From: a virus
Virus record (IMG/VR): IMGVR_UViG_3300025010_000005
Location: 36,705-100,704 of that record
DNA: 64,000 nt
Strand: one strand, 5' to 3'
In this document: positions 23,133-32,146 of the stretch, piece after piece
How positions within the stretch are numbered: the stretch's first letter is position 1
Layout of the letters: each line of letters opens with the position of its first letter
Position numbers and translations under genes: made by a program
The notes under the pieces: generated by a model
Told to the model about the DNA's origin: nothing
The model's database searches: none
Seen by the model: only the letters and a program-made list of their open reading frames with translations

Positions 23133-24306
23133 TGTTGGATATATCCCTATCGTTTTTGCCATTCTTGGCAAACAATATGTTATGTGTACATCATATGACT
23201 TTGTTATTAATAATAAGAATGAAACTTCGACTTGTAATTTAACAATTCCTCTGGAAAACGTTGACACCACTATCTTCGCGTCTGATAGTGAATTTAGTAA
23301 TATTGTTCCTGTTGAAATTTATAGTGGATATTTTAACGATATTGACCAAGTTAATATTATCTATAAAGATATTGCAGAAGGAAAAATTGGAAAACAATTT
23401 AAGAAAAGATTCTCTGGTTATGTCTCTCAACCCGAATGGAAATTTGGAAAAGAGAGATTGTTAAATCTTGCTTGTTTGGATTGGACTGGATTCCTTCGTG
23501 AATTTAAGTTTGCAGACAATGTTGAGTCCAACTCAACTGAATGTAGTGCAATTGTTAATGTTATCAAATCCAGAGTCAAGGGAATTAATATTACAATGGA
23601 TAAACCACCTGGAAGTTATCTTCTTGGAGACAACGATAATAAGAGTAATAAACAAACCTATAATGCCTCTGGTAAAAGTTTATACGATGTTTTAAAAGAT
23701 GTTGCAAACAAACTTGGTTACATTATTACGGTAGATGGAAATAACGTTCACCTTGGAAAATCTGGAACAATTGTTAACACTTGGCATTTTGATTACAGCA
23801 ATGAACATACAGATACAACAAAAACTTGTTTTGATGATCTTTGTTTTAGATTTGGTGAAAAGGGTAGAACGGACAAAGCAAATTTGGTCATTCGTGTTCT
23901 TGGTAGCGATCACACAAAAAAGGGTAAAGAAAAAAAGATCGAAGTCATTTATCCAGAAGGAACTAGAATAACTAAAGACACTCAGGTAAAGACTGTTAAG
24001 ATTTATCTTGATATTAAAGCATCAGAAGCCAATGCTATTGCTAAAAACGAATATCATCGTAACGCAAAACGCGCAATCACAGGAACAATCAGTATTCCTT
24101 TTGCAAATAACGATATTAATATTTTGGATGCAATTGTTATAGATAGCAAGCAAGACGGTTTAAATGTTTTAAAAGATTATATATTTGGAATTAATAGCAT
24201 CACGGAAACATTTGACGATAACGGATATTCACAATCAATTGAGTTTGAAAGTGATAAAACATTAACCAAAAGACCTGTAGTTAAATTACAAACAAAGAAG
24301 AAGTAG
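23125..24306 (+). CDS. Baseplate hub protein (gpD/gp27-like)
   Basis: The 393-residue product lies directly after the LysM protein and before the spike gene, the canonical hub position. Segments such as GKSLYDVLKDVANKLGYIIT and the C-terminal repetitive beta (ANDINILDAIVIDSKQDGLN-like) match the gpD/late-control D type fold, which forms the trimeric hub holding the spike. No enzymatic domain is visible. Confidence 0.7.
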   Translation: MSNVGYIPIVFAILGKQYVMCTSYDFVINNKNETSTCNLTIPLENVDTTIFASDSEFSNIVPVEIYSGYFNDIDQVNIIYKDIAEGKIGKQFKKRFSGYVSQPEWKFGKERLLNLACLDWTGFLREFKFADNVESNSTECSAIVNVIKSRVKGINITMDKPPGSYLLGDNDNKSNKQTYNASGKSLYDVLKDVANKLGYIITVDGNNVHLGKSGTIVNTWHFDYSNEHTDTTKTCFDDLCFRFGEKGRTDKANLVIRVLGSDHTKKGKEKKIEVIYPEGTRITKDTQVKTVKIYLDIKASEANAIAKNEYHRNAKRAITGTISIPFANNDINILDAIVIDSKQDGLNVLKDYIFGINSITETFDDNGYSQSIEFESDKTLTKRPVVKLQTKKK

Positions 24307-24316
24307 GTGATTTACT

Positions 24317-24943
24317 TTGACTGACGCTTATAGTCCAATTAGACGAATTTTCGAAGAAACAGATAAGAAGATTGAGGATACGAGGTGGATTGCTACCGCA
24401 ATCGTTCTTGAGGTTCGTAAAGAAGATAGAAAAATTCGTGTTGCAATTCTTCCCGATTTGATTGAATCAAATTGGATTAGAGTTTATTATTTGAACGCTG
24501 GAGATAATTATCTCTCTGGGCCTTTGCCAGAAATTGATACTGAGGTTGTCTGTCTTTTCATTGGCGGAAACCCTAATGCGTGTTTTGTCCTTGCTGGTGG
24601 ATTTCTGCAAGATGTAGACAAACCAGAGGATATTGAAGACGACTTTACCTTTCCAATTCAAGACAAGTATGGTAACAAAATAGTCATGAGTTCTAAAGGA
24701 ATCGTTATCACTTCAAAACTTGTTCAGATTGGTGACAAAGATTTGTCTGATAACGATAATGTTGCAAGAAAAAGCGATTTAGACGCCTTGATTTCAGAAT
24801 TTAATTCTCATAAATTATTAATGAAGTCTCATTATCATATTGGAAATATGGGCGCTCCGACGATATTAGATCCTACAATTGCTAGTCAAATTGTTGATAC
24901 CGATAAATCTGTTTGCAGCAAAACAGTAAAAGCAAAGGATTAA
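24317..24943 (+). CDS. Baseplate spike protein (gpV/gp5 OB-fold-like)
   Basis: TTG 24317, behind AGGTGATTTAC, opens a 208-residue frame. The first 110 residues look like the OB-fold of gpV-type spikes (WIATAIVLEVRKEDRKIRVA; GPLPEIDTEVVCLFIGGNPN), followed by short beta repeats (QDKYGNKIVMSSKGIVITSK) typical of the spike beta-helix. It forms the membrane-piercing tip. A His-containing end (KSHYHIGNMGAPTI) could bind metal. Confidence 0.7.
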   Translation: MTDAYSPIRRIFEETDKKIEDTRWIATAIVLEVRKEDRKIRVAILPDLIESNWIRVYYLNAGDNYLSGPLPEIDTEVVCLFIGGNPNACFVLAGGFLQDVDKPEDIEDDFTFPIQDKYGNKIVMSSKGIVITSKLVQIGDKDLSDNDNVARKSDLDALISEFNSHKLLMKSHYHIGNMGAPTILDPTIASQIVDTDKSVCSKTVKAKD

Positions 24944-24947
24944 ATTT

Positions 24948-25250
24948 ATGCCATTAATCAAAGCAACCTTATATGAGAATATGAAAAGCACAATGAAGCC
25001 AGCAATTATAAGCGCATTAGAAGCATCAATGTCAAAAAAGGAGCCAATGACTATCGAACAATCTGCAGAAGCATTAGCGGAAGCATTATCAGAAACCATT
25101 GCAAAAACAATTTCAGATAAAATTGATGATTATATTAAAGCGGCGACCGTAACTGTTACGGTCTCTACAATTACTGGTGTTACTGGTTGCAGTACCGGAC
25201 CTGGAACAATTGTCTCTGGTGCTGGTACCGGAACAGCCGTTATTTCTTAA
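24948..25250 (+). CDS. Conserved tail-cluster small protein, possible spike-associated
   Basis: This 100-residue protein has an N-terminal helical half (EQSAEALAEALSETIAKTIS) and a C-terminal Thr/Val beta stretch ending GCSTGPGTIVSGAGTGTAVI. It lies between spike and gp25-like wedge genes. The Gly/Pro-rich end could fold as a small beta structure at the spike. Family not recognised. Confidence 0.5.
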   Translation: MPLIKATLYENMKSTMKPAIISALEASMSKKEPMTIEQSAEALAEALSETIAKTISDKIDDYIKAATVTVTVSTITGVTGCSTGPGTIVSGAGTGTAVIS

Positions 25251-25259
25251 GAGGTAAAA

Positions 25260-25691
25260 ATGAATAGATACGGAAATGATATTATTCTAAAAGATGGTGA
25301 TTTTGTTACAACAAATAATGGAGATTTATTTACTTGTAGCGATTATGAAAAAACAGTTACAACTGAAGAATCTCAACCCAAATTTGAAGGATATTACAAT
25401 GTTTTATTTTCTTTGACTGATAGACTTTTAACTTTAAAGGGTGATAATATCTTTCATGAACAGTACGGAAGTGATTTATACAATCTTTTATCCAGACCAA
25501 ACTCGAACGATTTAAGCCAATCTTTGAGAAATTCAATTAGTGAATGTCTTCTTAAGGACGACAGGGTTAAAGAAATTTCAAGTATTGTTGTTGAACAAAA
25601 AGATAACAAAGTATTTATTTCTGCTGATATTGTATTAATTGGAAGTGATGAAATATCACGATTTGTTTTTCCAAGTTTTATTGTGTCGTAA
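25260..25691 (+). CDS. Baseplate wedge protein, gp25/gpW-like
   Basis: The 143-residue protein (start MNRYGNDIILKDGDFVTTNN) has the gp25-like pattern: a central ITLKGDNIFHEQYGSDLYNL-type segment (RLLTLKGDNIFHEQYGSDLY), a helix with NDLSQSLRNSISECLLKDDR, and final strands (KVFISADIVLIGSDEISRFV). gp25 initiates sheath polymerisation on the baseplate. Synteny (next to gpJ) agrees. Confidence 0.75.
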   Translation: MNRYGNDIILKDGDFVTTNNGDLFTCSDYEKTVTTEESQPKFEGYYNVLFSLTDRLLTLKGDNIFHEQYGSDLYNLLSRPNSNDLSQSLRNSISECLLKDDRVKEISSIVVEQKDNKVFISADIVLIGSDEISRFVFPSFIVS

Positions 25692-25693
25692 AT

Positions 25694-25718
25694 GAAGCCC
25701 CTCGAAAGAGGGGTTTTT
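25694..25718 (+). terminator. Intrinsic terminator
   Basis: GAAGCCCCTC-GAAA-GAGGGG then five T residues, directly after the gp25-like gene. Part of a 54-base cassette repeated at 30011. Confidence 0.8.
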
Positions 25719-25751
25719 CCATTATATGAATGTATAATAATTTTTGATGTT
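25698..25751 (+). repeat. 54-bp terminator-promoter cassette, copy 1
   Basis: Identical over 54 bases to 30011-30064. It holds the GAAA-loop terminator and a TGTATAATAATTTTTGA late motif. Confidence 0.9.
25731..25747 (+). promoter_or_regulatory. Candidate phage late promoter before baseplate J
   Basis: TGTATAATAATTTTTGA, 22 bases before ATG 25769. Confidence 0.7.
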
Positions 25752-25768
25752 CAAGAGAGGATGAATCA

Positions 25769-26908
25769 ATGCCAGAACGTAAAATTTATACGAACGCAGA
25801 AATCGTTCAAAAAATTATAACTGAGATTGGGAATAAATCAACAAATTTAACCGATATGGGTGAAGGTTCAAACATTCGTTCACTCGTTGATGCTTTTGCT
25901 TATTATGTAGAATATATGCAACTTCAAATTAACAATGCTTTTGAAAGTTTTAAAATGAGTAAAGCAAACGGGACAGATTTAGACAATCGTGTTAAAGATT
26001 TTGGAATTATTAGAAATTCTTCTACTCCCGCTTATGGTAATATTAAATTTGGTAGAAATACAGGAGCGCCTGCCGCTTTCGTTATATCTGCCGGATCTCA
26101 AGTTTCAACTGTTCCAGATGTATTTGGTAATACAATTGACTATACTTTAGATAGTGATTTAACATTTGCTTCTGGTGCGTTAGCCGCTACAGGTCAAGTT
26201 ACTTGTACCGTTGACGGAATCATTGGAAATGTACCTTCTGGTTATATAACAAATATTACAAGTTCAATTCCTGGTGTAGATTATGTAATTAACGAAGTGG
26301 CATATTATCCCGGTGCTAATGAAGAAACAGACGAAGCCTTAAAAAAGAGAGTTCCAATTTTTCTTAATGGTTTAAAAATGGGAAATGAAGACGCCATTAA
26401 GTCTGCCGTTTCTGCCATTCCAGGCGTTACAATTGTAAGAGTTATTGAAGAACTTGGTCAAATTAATGTTTTCGTTTCAACTCAATCTGGTGTTTTAACA
26501 GATCAACAAAAACAAGATATGTTAACCGTTGCGGACAAAGCTGCTGCATTTGGAATTACTGTTAGTTTAACAACACCAACAATTGAACCAATCACAATTT
26601 CATGTGATATTTCGTATGATGAAGATAATTATATTGAGAATGAATTAGCCGTAATTATTAAAGAAAAAATTAATAGTTTGGTTATTGCAAACTCAGAGAT
26701 TAAAACAATTAATGGAATTTCCAAGCCAGTATTAAAACTTTCAGATATTATTGTAATGGTCAATTCAATTCCGGGTGTTGTTGATATTTCTGATGTTAAG
26801 ATAAATAACATTGCATCAAATTATGTTGCAACTCAAATTTATAATGTTTTGAGATTTTCAAACAACGATTATACATCTGGAATCACATTAACAATGACTG
26901 GTGAATAA
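25769..26908 (+). CDS. Baseplate wedge protein J (gpJ/Mu gp47-like)
   Basis: The 379-residue product has the baseplate-J signature: MGEGSNIRSLVDAFAYYVEY at the N-terminus, then GSQVSTVPDVFGNTIDYTLD and the TDEALKKRVPIFLNG (eTDe.lr.R) segment near residue 190, and a C-terminal domain with IPGVVDISDVKINN. Baseplate J subunits form the wedge ring that triggers contraction. Start ATG 25769 follows AGAGAGGATGAATCA. Confidence 0.88.
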   Translation: MPERKIYTNAEIVQKIITEIGNKSTNLTDMGEGSNIRSLVDAFAYYVEYMQLQINNAFESFKMSKANGTDLDNRVKDFGIIRNSSTPAYGNIKFGRNTGAPAAFVISAGSQVSTVPDVFGNTIDYTLDSDLTFASGALAATGQVTCTVDGIIGNVPSGYITNITSSIPGVDYVINEVAYYPGANEETDEALKKRVPIFLNGLKMGNEDAIKSAVSAIPGVTIVRVIEELGQINVFVSTQSGVLTDQQKQDMLTVADKAAAFGITVSLTTPTIEPITISCDISYDEDNYIENELAVIIKEKINSLVIANSEIKTINGISKPVLKLSDIIVMVNSIPGVVDISDVKINNIASNYVATQIYNVLRFSNNDYTSGITLTMTGE

Positions 26909-26910
26909 TT

Positions 26911-27486
26911 ATGGGAAATTTAAGTGTTGATGATATTGTCCAAAGAATTATGTTGGTTTTGCCAAGTAAATTTGATAAAGCTAATGACACAGATTTATAT
27001 GCTTTTTGGTATGGAATTGCTGCTGCGTTAGAAATTGATTCGGATTTGATTGATGAATTGTTCAAACAAACAAACCTTATTGGTTTAGCCAATGCTTCCA
27101 GTGGATATGTTGATGAATATATTAATAGTCTTGCTAATATAGGAAGATTAACTGACGAAACAGATGAAGATTATAAAGAAAGATATTCGAGCGTATTATA
27201 TAAATATAATTGTTCATCTGATGGAATTGCTTCGATTGTTTTAGATTTATATGGTCAAAATCCAGATGGTATGGTTTCAGCAAAAACAAGAGGAGCTTTT
27301 TTAGATTCAGAATATTATTATGATGACGCAAAATATATGTCGTTTTATGGTATGGATGGATTAGAATATCAAGGATATGTAATTCTAAACACAAAACCAA
27401 GTGATACCGTAATTGATAGATTGTGTAGTACAATTAATGCGGTAAAAGCATCTGGAATTTACGTTTATATTGTTTTCCCTTCGTAA
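26911..27486 (+). CDS. Baseplate wedge protein I (gpI/Mu gp48-like)
   Basis: Two bases after gpJ, the 191-residue protein begins MGNLSVDDIVQRIMLVLPSK and includes TNLIGLANASSGYVDEYINS and TDETDEDYKERYSSVLYKYN, the pattern of tail protein I/DUF2313-like subunits that link wedge and fibre. Position right before fibre genes fits. Confidence 0.7.
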   Translation: MGNLSVDDIVQRIMLVLPSKFDKANDTDLYAFWYGIAAALEIDSDLIDELFKQTNLIGLANASSGYVDEYINSLANIGRLTDETDEDYKERYSSVLYKYNCSSDGIASIVLDLYGQNPDGMVSAKTRGAFLDSEYYYDDAKYMSFYGMDGLEYQGYVILNTKPSDTVIDRLCSTINAVKASGIYVYIVFPS

Positions 27487-27495
27487 GAGGTAAAG

Positions 27496-30003
27496 ATGAA
27501 AAAAATTAATTTAACTTCAAGACAAGAAATTAAAAGCGATCAAGTAAATAAAATTCAAGATTATACAGAAGATATTTTAAAATATATTTCTCGTGACGCT
27601 CTTAATATCCAAAATGGTGTAATTAATGGATTAACTTTTTCCGTAGTTAGTGGATCTACCGGGAGTATATCTTCTGGTGCTTTGTTTTATGATGGAAAAA
27701 TCTGCGAATTGGCATCTGCGAACAACCTTGTTTTTACTTTGCCAGTTTCAGGTACAAGAATTGATACTGTTTCTGCAACTTATATTGAACAATCTGAAAC
27801 AATTTTAAGTGGTAGAGTTATGACCGATGTTACAAATAGAATCGATCAAATTCAATCTTTTGATTCAGAAAAAGTTGATAGAATTACTTTAACAATTCAT
27901 CAAAATACATTGCCAACCGCAATTCCCGCTGGAAAGTTTGCCTTGGTTGCCGTAACACTTTCTACAACTGGAATTACATATATTGATGAATCTTGTAAAA
28001 CTTTTATTAACCAAACAGATTCAATTTCAACTGGAACAATTTCTTCGACAAATTTTAATGTTAAAAATTTAATAAGTAATTCAATTAATTTAAACTCTTT
28101 TGATGTTCTTGATGAAAATCTTAATTTTTCAGAAGATATTGGATCACCTGCGAGTTTAACTAGATCTAGTGAGGCGAGTTATATGACAACAATGGGTGAA
28201 TTTACAACAGCAGCGAGTGGAATTCCCAGATTCGGGCTTCCTGGGCCGATAGCGCGGAGGAATCTAATCACAGACTCTGTTAATCCATGCTCCTCATACT
28301 GGCAAAATCGCCTTATTACGTCAGCTTCGGGAAATCAGGCACCGGATGGCAGCTTAACAGCAGTATTGATGCTAGAAACTAACACAACCGGAATACACGA
28401 AACATACCAGAGTTTGGGTGCGTTTTTGGCGGGAGGATATAGCGGAAATAGTATTTACGTAAAGCCAAATGGGCGAACCAAGGTGAAGTTGAGTTCTTTT
28501 TCAGTTGGCACATCCGCAATATTCACACTAACAGGCACTGGGTCAATAAGCTCTATTGCCAGCGGGATAACGGCTGCTATTACGCTTGTGGATTTTGGCT
28601 ATTACCGAATATCCATATCTAGCGCAACTGTAACCACGACGAACTACCTCGAATTAATGCTGCTCGATACTGATGGTAATTCCAGCTATGCGGGTGATGT
28701 TGCCAAGGGCGTTTACATTTGGGGGCCGCAGGGTGAAAAAAGCGCAAATATTACCCCCTATCAGGCCACCAATGCAACTGGCGTCGATTCCATCGAATAC
28801 GCCAAAAATCCCGGCTTAGTTCTGGAGGGGGCTGCAAGCCAATATCTCACCAATCCCGACACCCCGGCAACCCAGACGGTTTCGCTGGCGGCAGGAACCT
28901 ACACCCTGAGCATGGATGGGGCGGGGGGCGTGAGCTGTTTGTTTCCGTCCATCGTAACAGGCGATTCAAGCACATTCACGGGCGGAATCGGTGCGTGGTA
29001 TTTGGATTATCCGGCAAACGCGACCTTCGTCTCATCGGGCGGAACTGGGCTTCTCACTGTAGTTGTTGAGTCAAATCCGCGACCCATGCTCGATCTGACA
29101 ACCGAGATCGGAAAAACCTACAGAGTAGTTTATGACATTGTTTCCGTGGATGGTCCCAACGGGGTTGGAATGGGGTGTGAAGGATCATCGCTGAGATCGC
29201 AGGCTGCCGGAACGGGTAAAACGTTCGATTTTACCGCCACAGCGATAACATCAGTCCTATGGGCCATCCCCGAAAACGGCAATGTCGGTAATACGTTTGC
29301 TATTGACAATATTTCCGTTCGCGAGGTAGCATCATCCACCGGATCCACCCCCGCGACTTTCACCCTGGCCGCTCCTGCTTCGGTCGATTTCACCGTGATC
29401 GGCACCGTTTCCAAATTCAACCTGACAAATCTTCCATTTAGAAGTTCTCACATTTCTGGAGCATCAAGAGCTGCTGACATTTGTGCAACTCCTTCTGGAA
29501 CAGTTGATTTAACATGGGCGCAAAATGGTTATATTGAGTTCGATTGTATTCCTCCTACAATAAGCACGGGTAAAAACTATCCAATGTTTGGAAAAATTGG
29601 AGTTGGAACACAAACAAAAAAAGATCTTGTTTTCTGGCGTTATGGAGACGATCCAGTATACAGTTTTGCAAGTTATTTCGAAAGAGGCACAAACTCTTCA
29701 ACTGGTATTGGTGGAGTTGCAGGTAGAACAGTTCTTATGGCAACAATAAATATTTGGAATGGTGTAAAGCATAAAATTAAGTTAGAATGGTTTAATTATA
29801 TTTTAAACAATATACGTTATATGTATAACAAAATATATATCGATAATGTTTTAATTGCATCTCAAGATGTTTCTGCTTTATATAGCGCAACAGCTTGGAC
29901 AATTCCAGACAGCATTTGTCTATCAGATGGTGATGTTTTCGCAACATTATCAAATGTGATAGTTGGTACACCACAACTTCCAATTGGAGCAACGTTAGGT
30001 TAA
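27496..30003 (+). CDS. Tail fibre protein 1, mosaic with GC-rich central insert
   Basis: The N-terminal about 215 residues are a baseplate-attachment domain (SGSTGSISSGALFYDGKICE) shared with the next gene. Residues about 230-640 (28200-29430) are encoded by clearly GC-richer DNA and hold two jelly-roll-like carbohydrate-binding modules: one with RRNLITDSVNPCSSYWQNRL ending GVYIWGPQGEKSANITPYQA, one beginning YLTNPDTPATQTVSLAAGTY. The C-terminal 180 residues (YIEFDCIPPTISTGKNYPMF onward) resemble a concanavalin/LamG-like domain and return to AT-rich codon use. The likely role is receptor binding. The central part looks like a domain swap from a GC-rich source. Confidence 0.75.
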   Translation: MKKINLTSRQEIKSDQVNKIQDYTEDILKYISRDALNIQNGVINGLTFSVVSGSTGSISSGALFYDGKICELASANNLVFTLPVSGTRIDTVSATYIEQSETILSGRVMTDVTNRIDQIQSFDSEKVDRITLTIHQNTLPTAIPAGKFALVAVTLSTTGITYIDESCKTFINQTDSISTGTISSTNFNVKNLISNSINLNSFDVLDENLNFSEDIGSPASLTRSSEASYMTTMGEFTTAASGIPRFGLPGPIARRNLITDSVNPCSSYWQNRLITSASGNQAPDGSLTAVLMLETNTTGIHETYQSLGAFLAGGYSGNSIYVKPNGRTKVKLSSFSVGTSAIFTLTGTGSISSIASGITAAITLVDFGYYRISISSATVTTTNYLELMLLDTDGNSSYAGDVAKGVYIWGPQGEKSANITPYQATNATGVDSIEYAKNPGLVLEGAASQYLTNPDTPATQTVSLAAGTYTLSMDGAGGVSCLFPSIVTGDSSTFTGGIGAWYLDYPANATFVSSGGTGLLTVVVESNPRPMLDLTTEIGKTYRVVYDIVSVDGPNGVGMGCEGSSLRSQAAGTGKTFDFTATAITSVLWAIPENGNVGNTFAIDNISVREVASSTGSTPATFTLAAPASVDFTVIGTVSKFNLTNLPFRSSHISGASRAADICATPSGTVDLTWAQNGYIEFDCIPPTISTGKNYPMFGKIGVGTQTKKDLVFWRYGDDPVYSFASYFERGTNSSTGIGGVAGRTVLMATINIWNGVKHKIKLEWFNYILNNIRYMYNKIYIDNVLIASQDVSALYSATAWTIPDSICLSDGDVFATLSNVIVGTPQLPIGATLG

Positions 30004-30007
30004 AACG

Positions 30008-30032
30008 AAACCCCTCGAAAGAGGGGTTTTTC
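30008..30032 (+). terminator. Intrinsic terminator after fibre 1
   Basis: AAACCCCTC-GAAA-GAGGGGTTTTT. Confidence 0.8.
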
Positions 30033-30064
30033 CATTATATGAATGTATAATAATTTTTGATGTT
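30011..30064 (+). repeat. 54-bp terminator-promoter cassette, copy 2
   Basis: Identical to 25698-25751. The duplicated cassettes flank gpJ, gpI and fibre 1. Confidence 0.9.
30044..30060 (+). promoter_or_regulatory. Candidate phage late promoter before fibre 2
   Basis: TGTATAATAATTTTTGA, 28 bases before ATG 30088. Confidence 0.7.
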
Positions 30065-30087
30065 TTACAATCAAGAGCGAGGCAATA

Positions 30088-32100
30088 ATGAAAAAGTATT
30101 ATTTATTTTCAAACAAAGAATTTAAGGCAACAGATTTAAGTAAAATAAATGATTCTGTTGAAACTGGATTAAAACAATATTCTGATTTAGTATTAATGAA
30201 CAGTAATGGAATTATTTATGGACTCAATATTACTCAAAATTCAAGTGGTTCAATTACAATTTCTTCTGGTGCTGTTTTATATGATGGCATTTTCGGAATG
30301 ATTGAATCAACTGGTAGAGTTATTAATCTTACTGTTCCTACAAGTGGATCTCAGATTTACACAATTAGCGTTTCATATCTTGAAACTTTAGATACTGCTG
30401 TTTCGGGATATACTTCTGTACTTGTTACAGATAAAAATAGAACAAAAATTACTATGGATTCAAGTACCAGAAGATTTGGTTCACTTTCGTCTTTTGTTAG
30501 AACATCAGAAGTTGTTGCTGATGGTGAATATGTTTTAGCTTCTGTAACTTTAACATCTGGTGGAATTGCAAAAATTGATGGATCAAATCGACAATACTCG
30601 AAACCTAATTTTGATAGATTAAATTTGCAATCACAAACATCTTTCAAAATTGAAACAAATCAATCAATAATTACGTCAATTTTAACTGATACAATTCAGG
30701 CTGAAAATATTGAGTTGATTGATTCTGTTGGAAACTTTTCATATGATAATTCATATGGTTTGTTATTTAATAGAAACAGTGTTGCGCCGTCTGGAAATGT
30801 TTCTGCGCCTGAACATACTCCAAGAATTATTAATAATGGTATTTGTTTTGAACCTGAATATACAAATTTTCTTTTAAATTCAGATACTCCAATTTCTCAA
30901 TCAATTACTTTGGTTGCAGGAACTTACACATTCAATATGGTTGGCGAAGGATCTGTTGAATTGCGCGGTTCTGTTGACGGATATATTTCTACAGTATCAA
31001 ACTCTGGAATGATCACTTTTAAATTAAATTCTACTAATATTGTTTCGTTTACAATTGACGGTGTTGTTACAAAATTTAGTTGCACAGATACGGCATCAAT
31101 GGTAACATATTTACCAATTTTATCACAAATAGTAACAAAGAAAAGAGAAAATTGTCAAATTTATTACCCGCAAAATGAGTTAAAATATTCTGCAGAATTA
31201 CAAAAACCGATTTGGGAATCGAGTGGGATTGTTGTTGATTATAATGGAGATTATACTTCTACAATTAATACAACACTAACTTCTGGTTATATTTCAAATA
31301 ATGCACAATGTTTTACTGACGCAACAAGAACTTTCTTTGTCAAACTAAAAGGTGGAACTTTTGTTGGTGTCATTAAAATTCAATTACTTTCTATCGATGG
31401 AAATACTTTAAAAGCGGAAACAATAATTAATACAACCGAATTATCCAATACAGAATATAAAACATTTACTGTTAGTTCAGCAAACGATGGTAATGATTTA
31501 AGATGTAGAATTTATTATATTATGTCAACTGATGGACATTTCTTTGTTGGAAAAACCGCTTTAACTCAAGGAATACTAACTGATTTTGAACTAACAAATT
31601 CTGTTGCCGTTCATAAAAGTTCAACTCTTCAATTTCCAGATGATGTTGAACAAAACGGATTCATTGAATTTGATTCGATTTTACCTTCCATTTCAAATGG
31701 AAAAACTTATTATATTTTCGGAAATCAATATTTGGGATTATATAGAAATTCCACAACACCAATTTCCAGTAATATTATATCGTTTGTTAATTCAAATAAT
31801 GGAAATGGGAGTGAAATAAATTCATTCGATTGTGGAAATATTTGGGATGGACTAAAACATTCATTTAAAATTGAATGGAGAAATTATACTCTTAATGGAT
31901 TAAGATATATGCAAAAACTTGTTTATATTGATGACGTTTTAAAATATTGTACAGATGTTTCCTCAATTTCTAATGCAACACTTTGGAGTCCTAAAGTTGC
32001 TTTATCAATTTCAGACGGTGATGTATTTGGAACAATTAGCAATGTTAAATTCGGATTTCCAAGTTTACCAGAGGGTTCAGTTGCACAAATTCACGTTTAG
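30088..32100 (+). CDS. Tail fibre protein 2, paralogue of fibre 1
   Basis: The 670-residue product shares with fibre 1 the N-terminal attachment domain (SSGSITISSGAVLYDGIFGM) and the C-terminal concanavalin-like domain (WDGLKHSFKIEWRNYTLNGL; ISDGDVFGTISNVKFG). Between them it has a shorter, AT-rich version of the module beginning FLLNSDTPISQSITLVAGTY, clearly homologous to the GC-rich module of fibre 1. So the pair arose by duplication with domain exchange. Probably an alternative receptor-binding protein. Confidence 0.72.
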   Translation: MKKYYLFSNKEFKATDLSKINDSVETGLKQYSDLVLMNSNGIIYGLNITQNSSGSITISSGAVLYDGIFGMIESTGRVINLTVPTSGSQIYTISVSYLETLDTAVSGYTSVLVTDKNRTKITMDSSTRRFGSLSSFVRTSEVVADGEYVLASVTLTSGGIAKIDGSNRQYSKPNFDRLNLQSQTSFKIETNQSIITSILTDTIQAENIELIDSVGNFSYDNSYGLLFNRNSVAPSGNVSAPEHTPRIINNGICFEPEYTNFLLNSDTPISQSITLVAGTYTFNMVGEGSVELRGSVDGYISTVSNSGMITFKLNSTNIVSFTIDGVVTKFSCTDTASMVTYLPILSQIVTKKRENCQIYYPQNELKYSAELQKPIWESSGIVVDYNGDYTSTINTTLTSGYISNNAQCFTDATRTFFVKLKGGTFVGVIKIQLLSIDGNTLKAETIINTTELSNTEYKTFTVSSANDGNDLRCRIYYIMSTDGHFFVGKTALTQGILTDFELTNSVAVHKSSTLQFPDDVEQNGFIEFDSILPSISNGKTYYIFGNQYLGLYRNSTTPISSNIISFVNSNNGNGSEINSFDCGNIWDGLKHSFKIEWRNYTLNGLRYMQKLVYIDDVLKYCTDVSSISNATLWSPKVALSISDGDVFGTISNVKFGFPSLPEGSVAQIHV

Positions 32101-32103
32101 GTT

Positions 32104-32120
32104 TATAAAGTAATTTTTGA
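32104..32120 (+). promoter_or_regulatory. Candidate phage late promoter before tailspike
   Basis: TATAAAGTAATTTTTGA, 27 bases before ATG 32147. Confidence 0.6.
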
Positions 32121-32146
32121 TACTTTAAAATGAAGGAGAAACAAAC

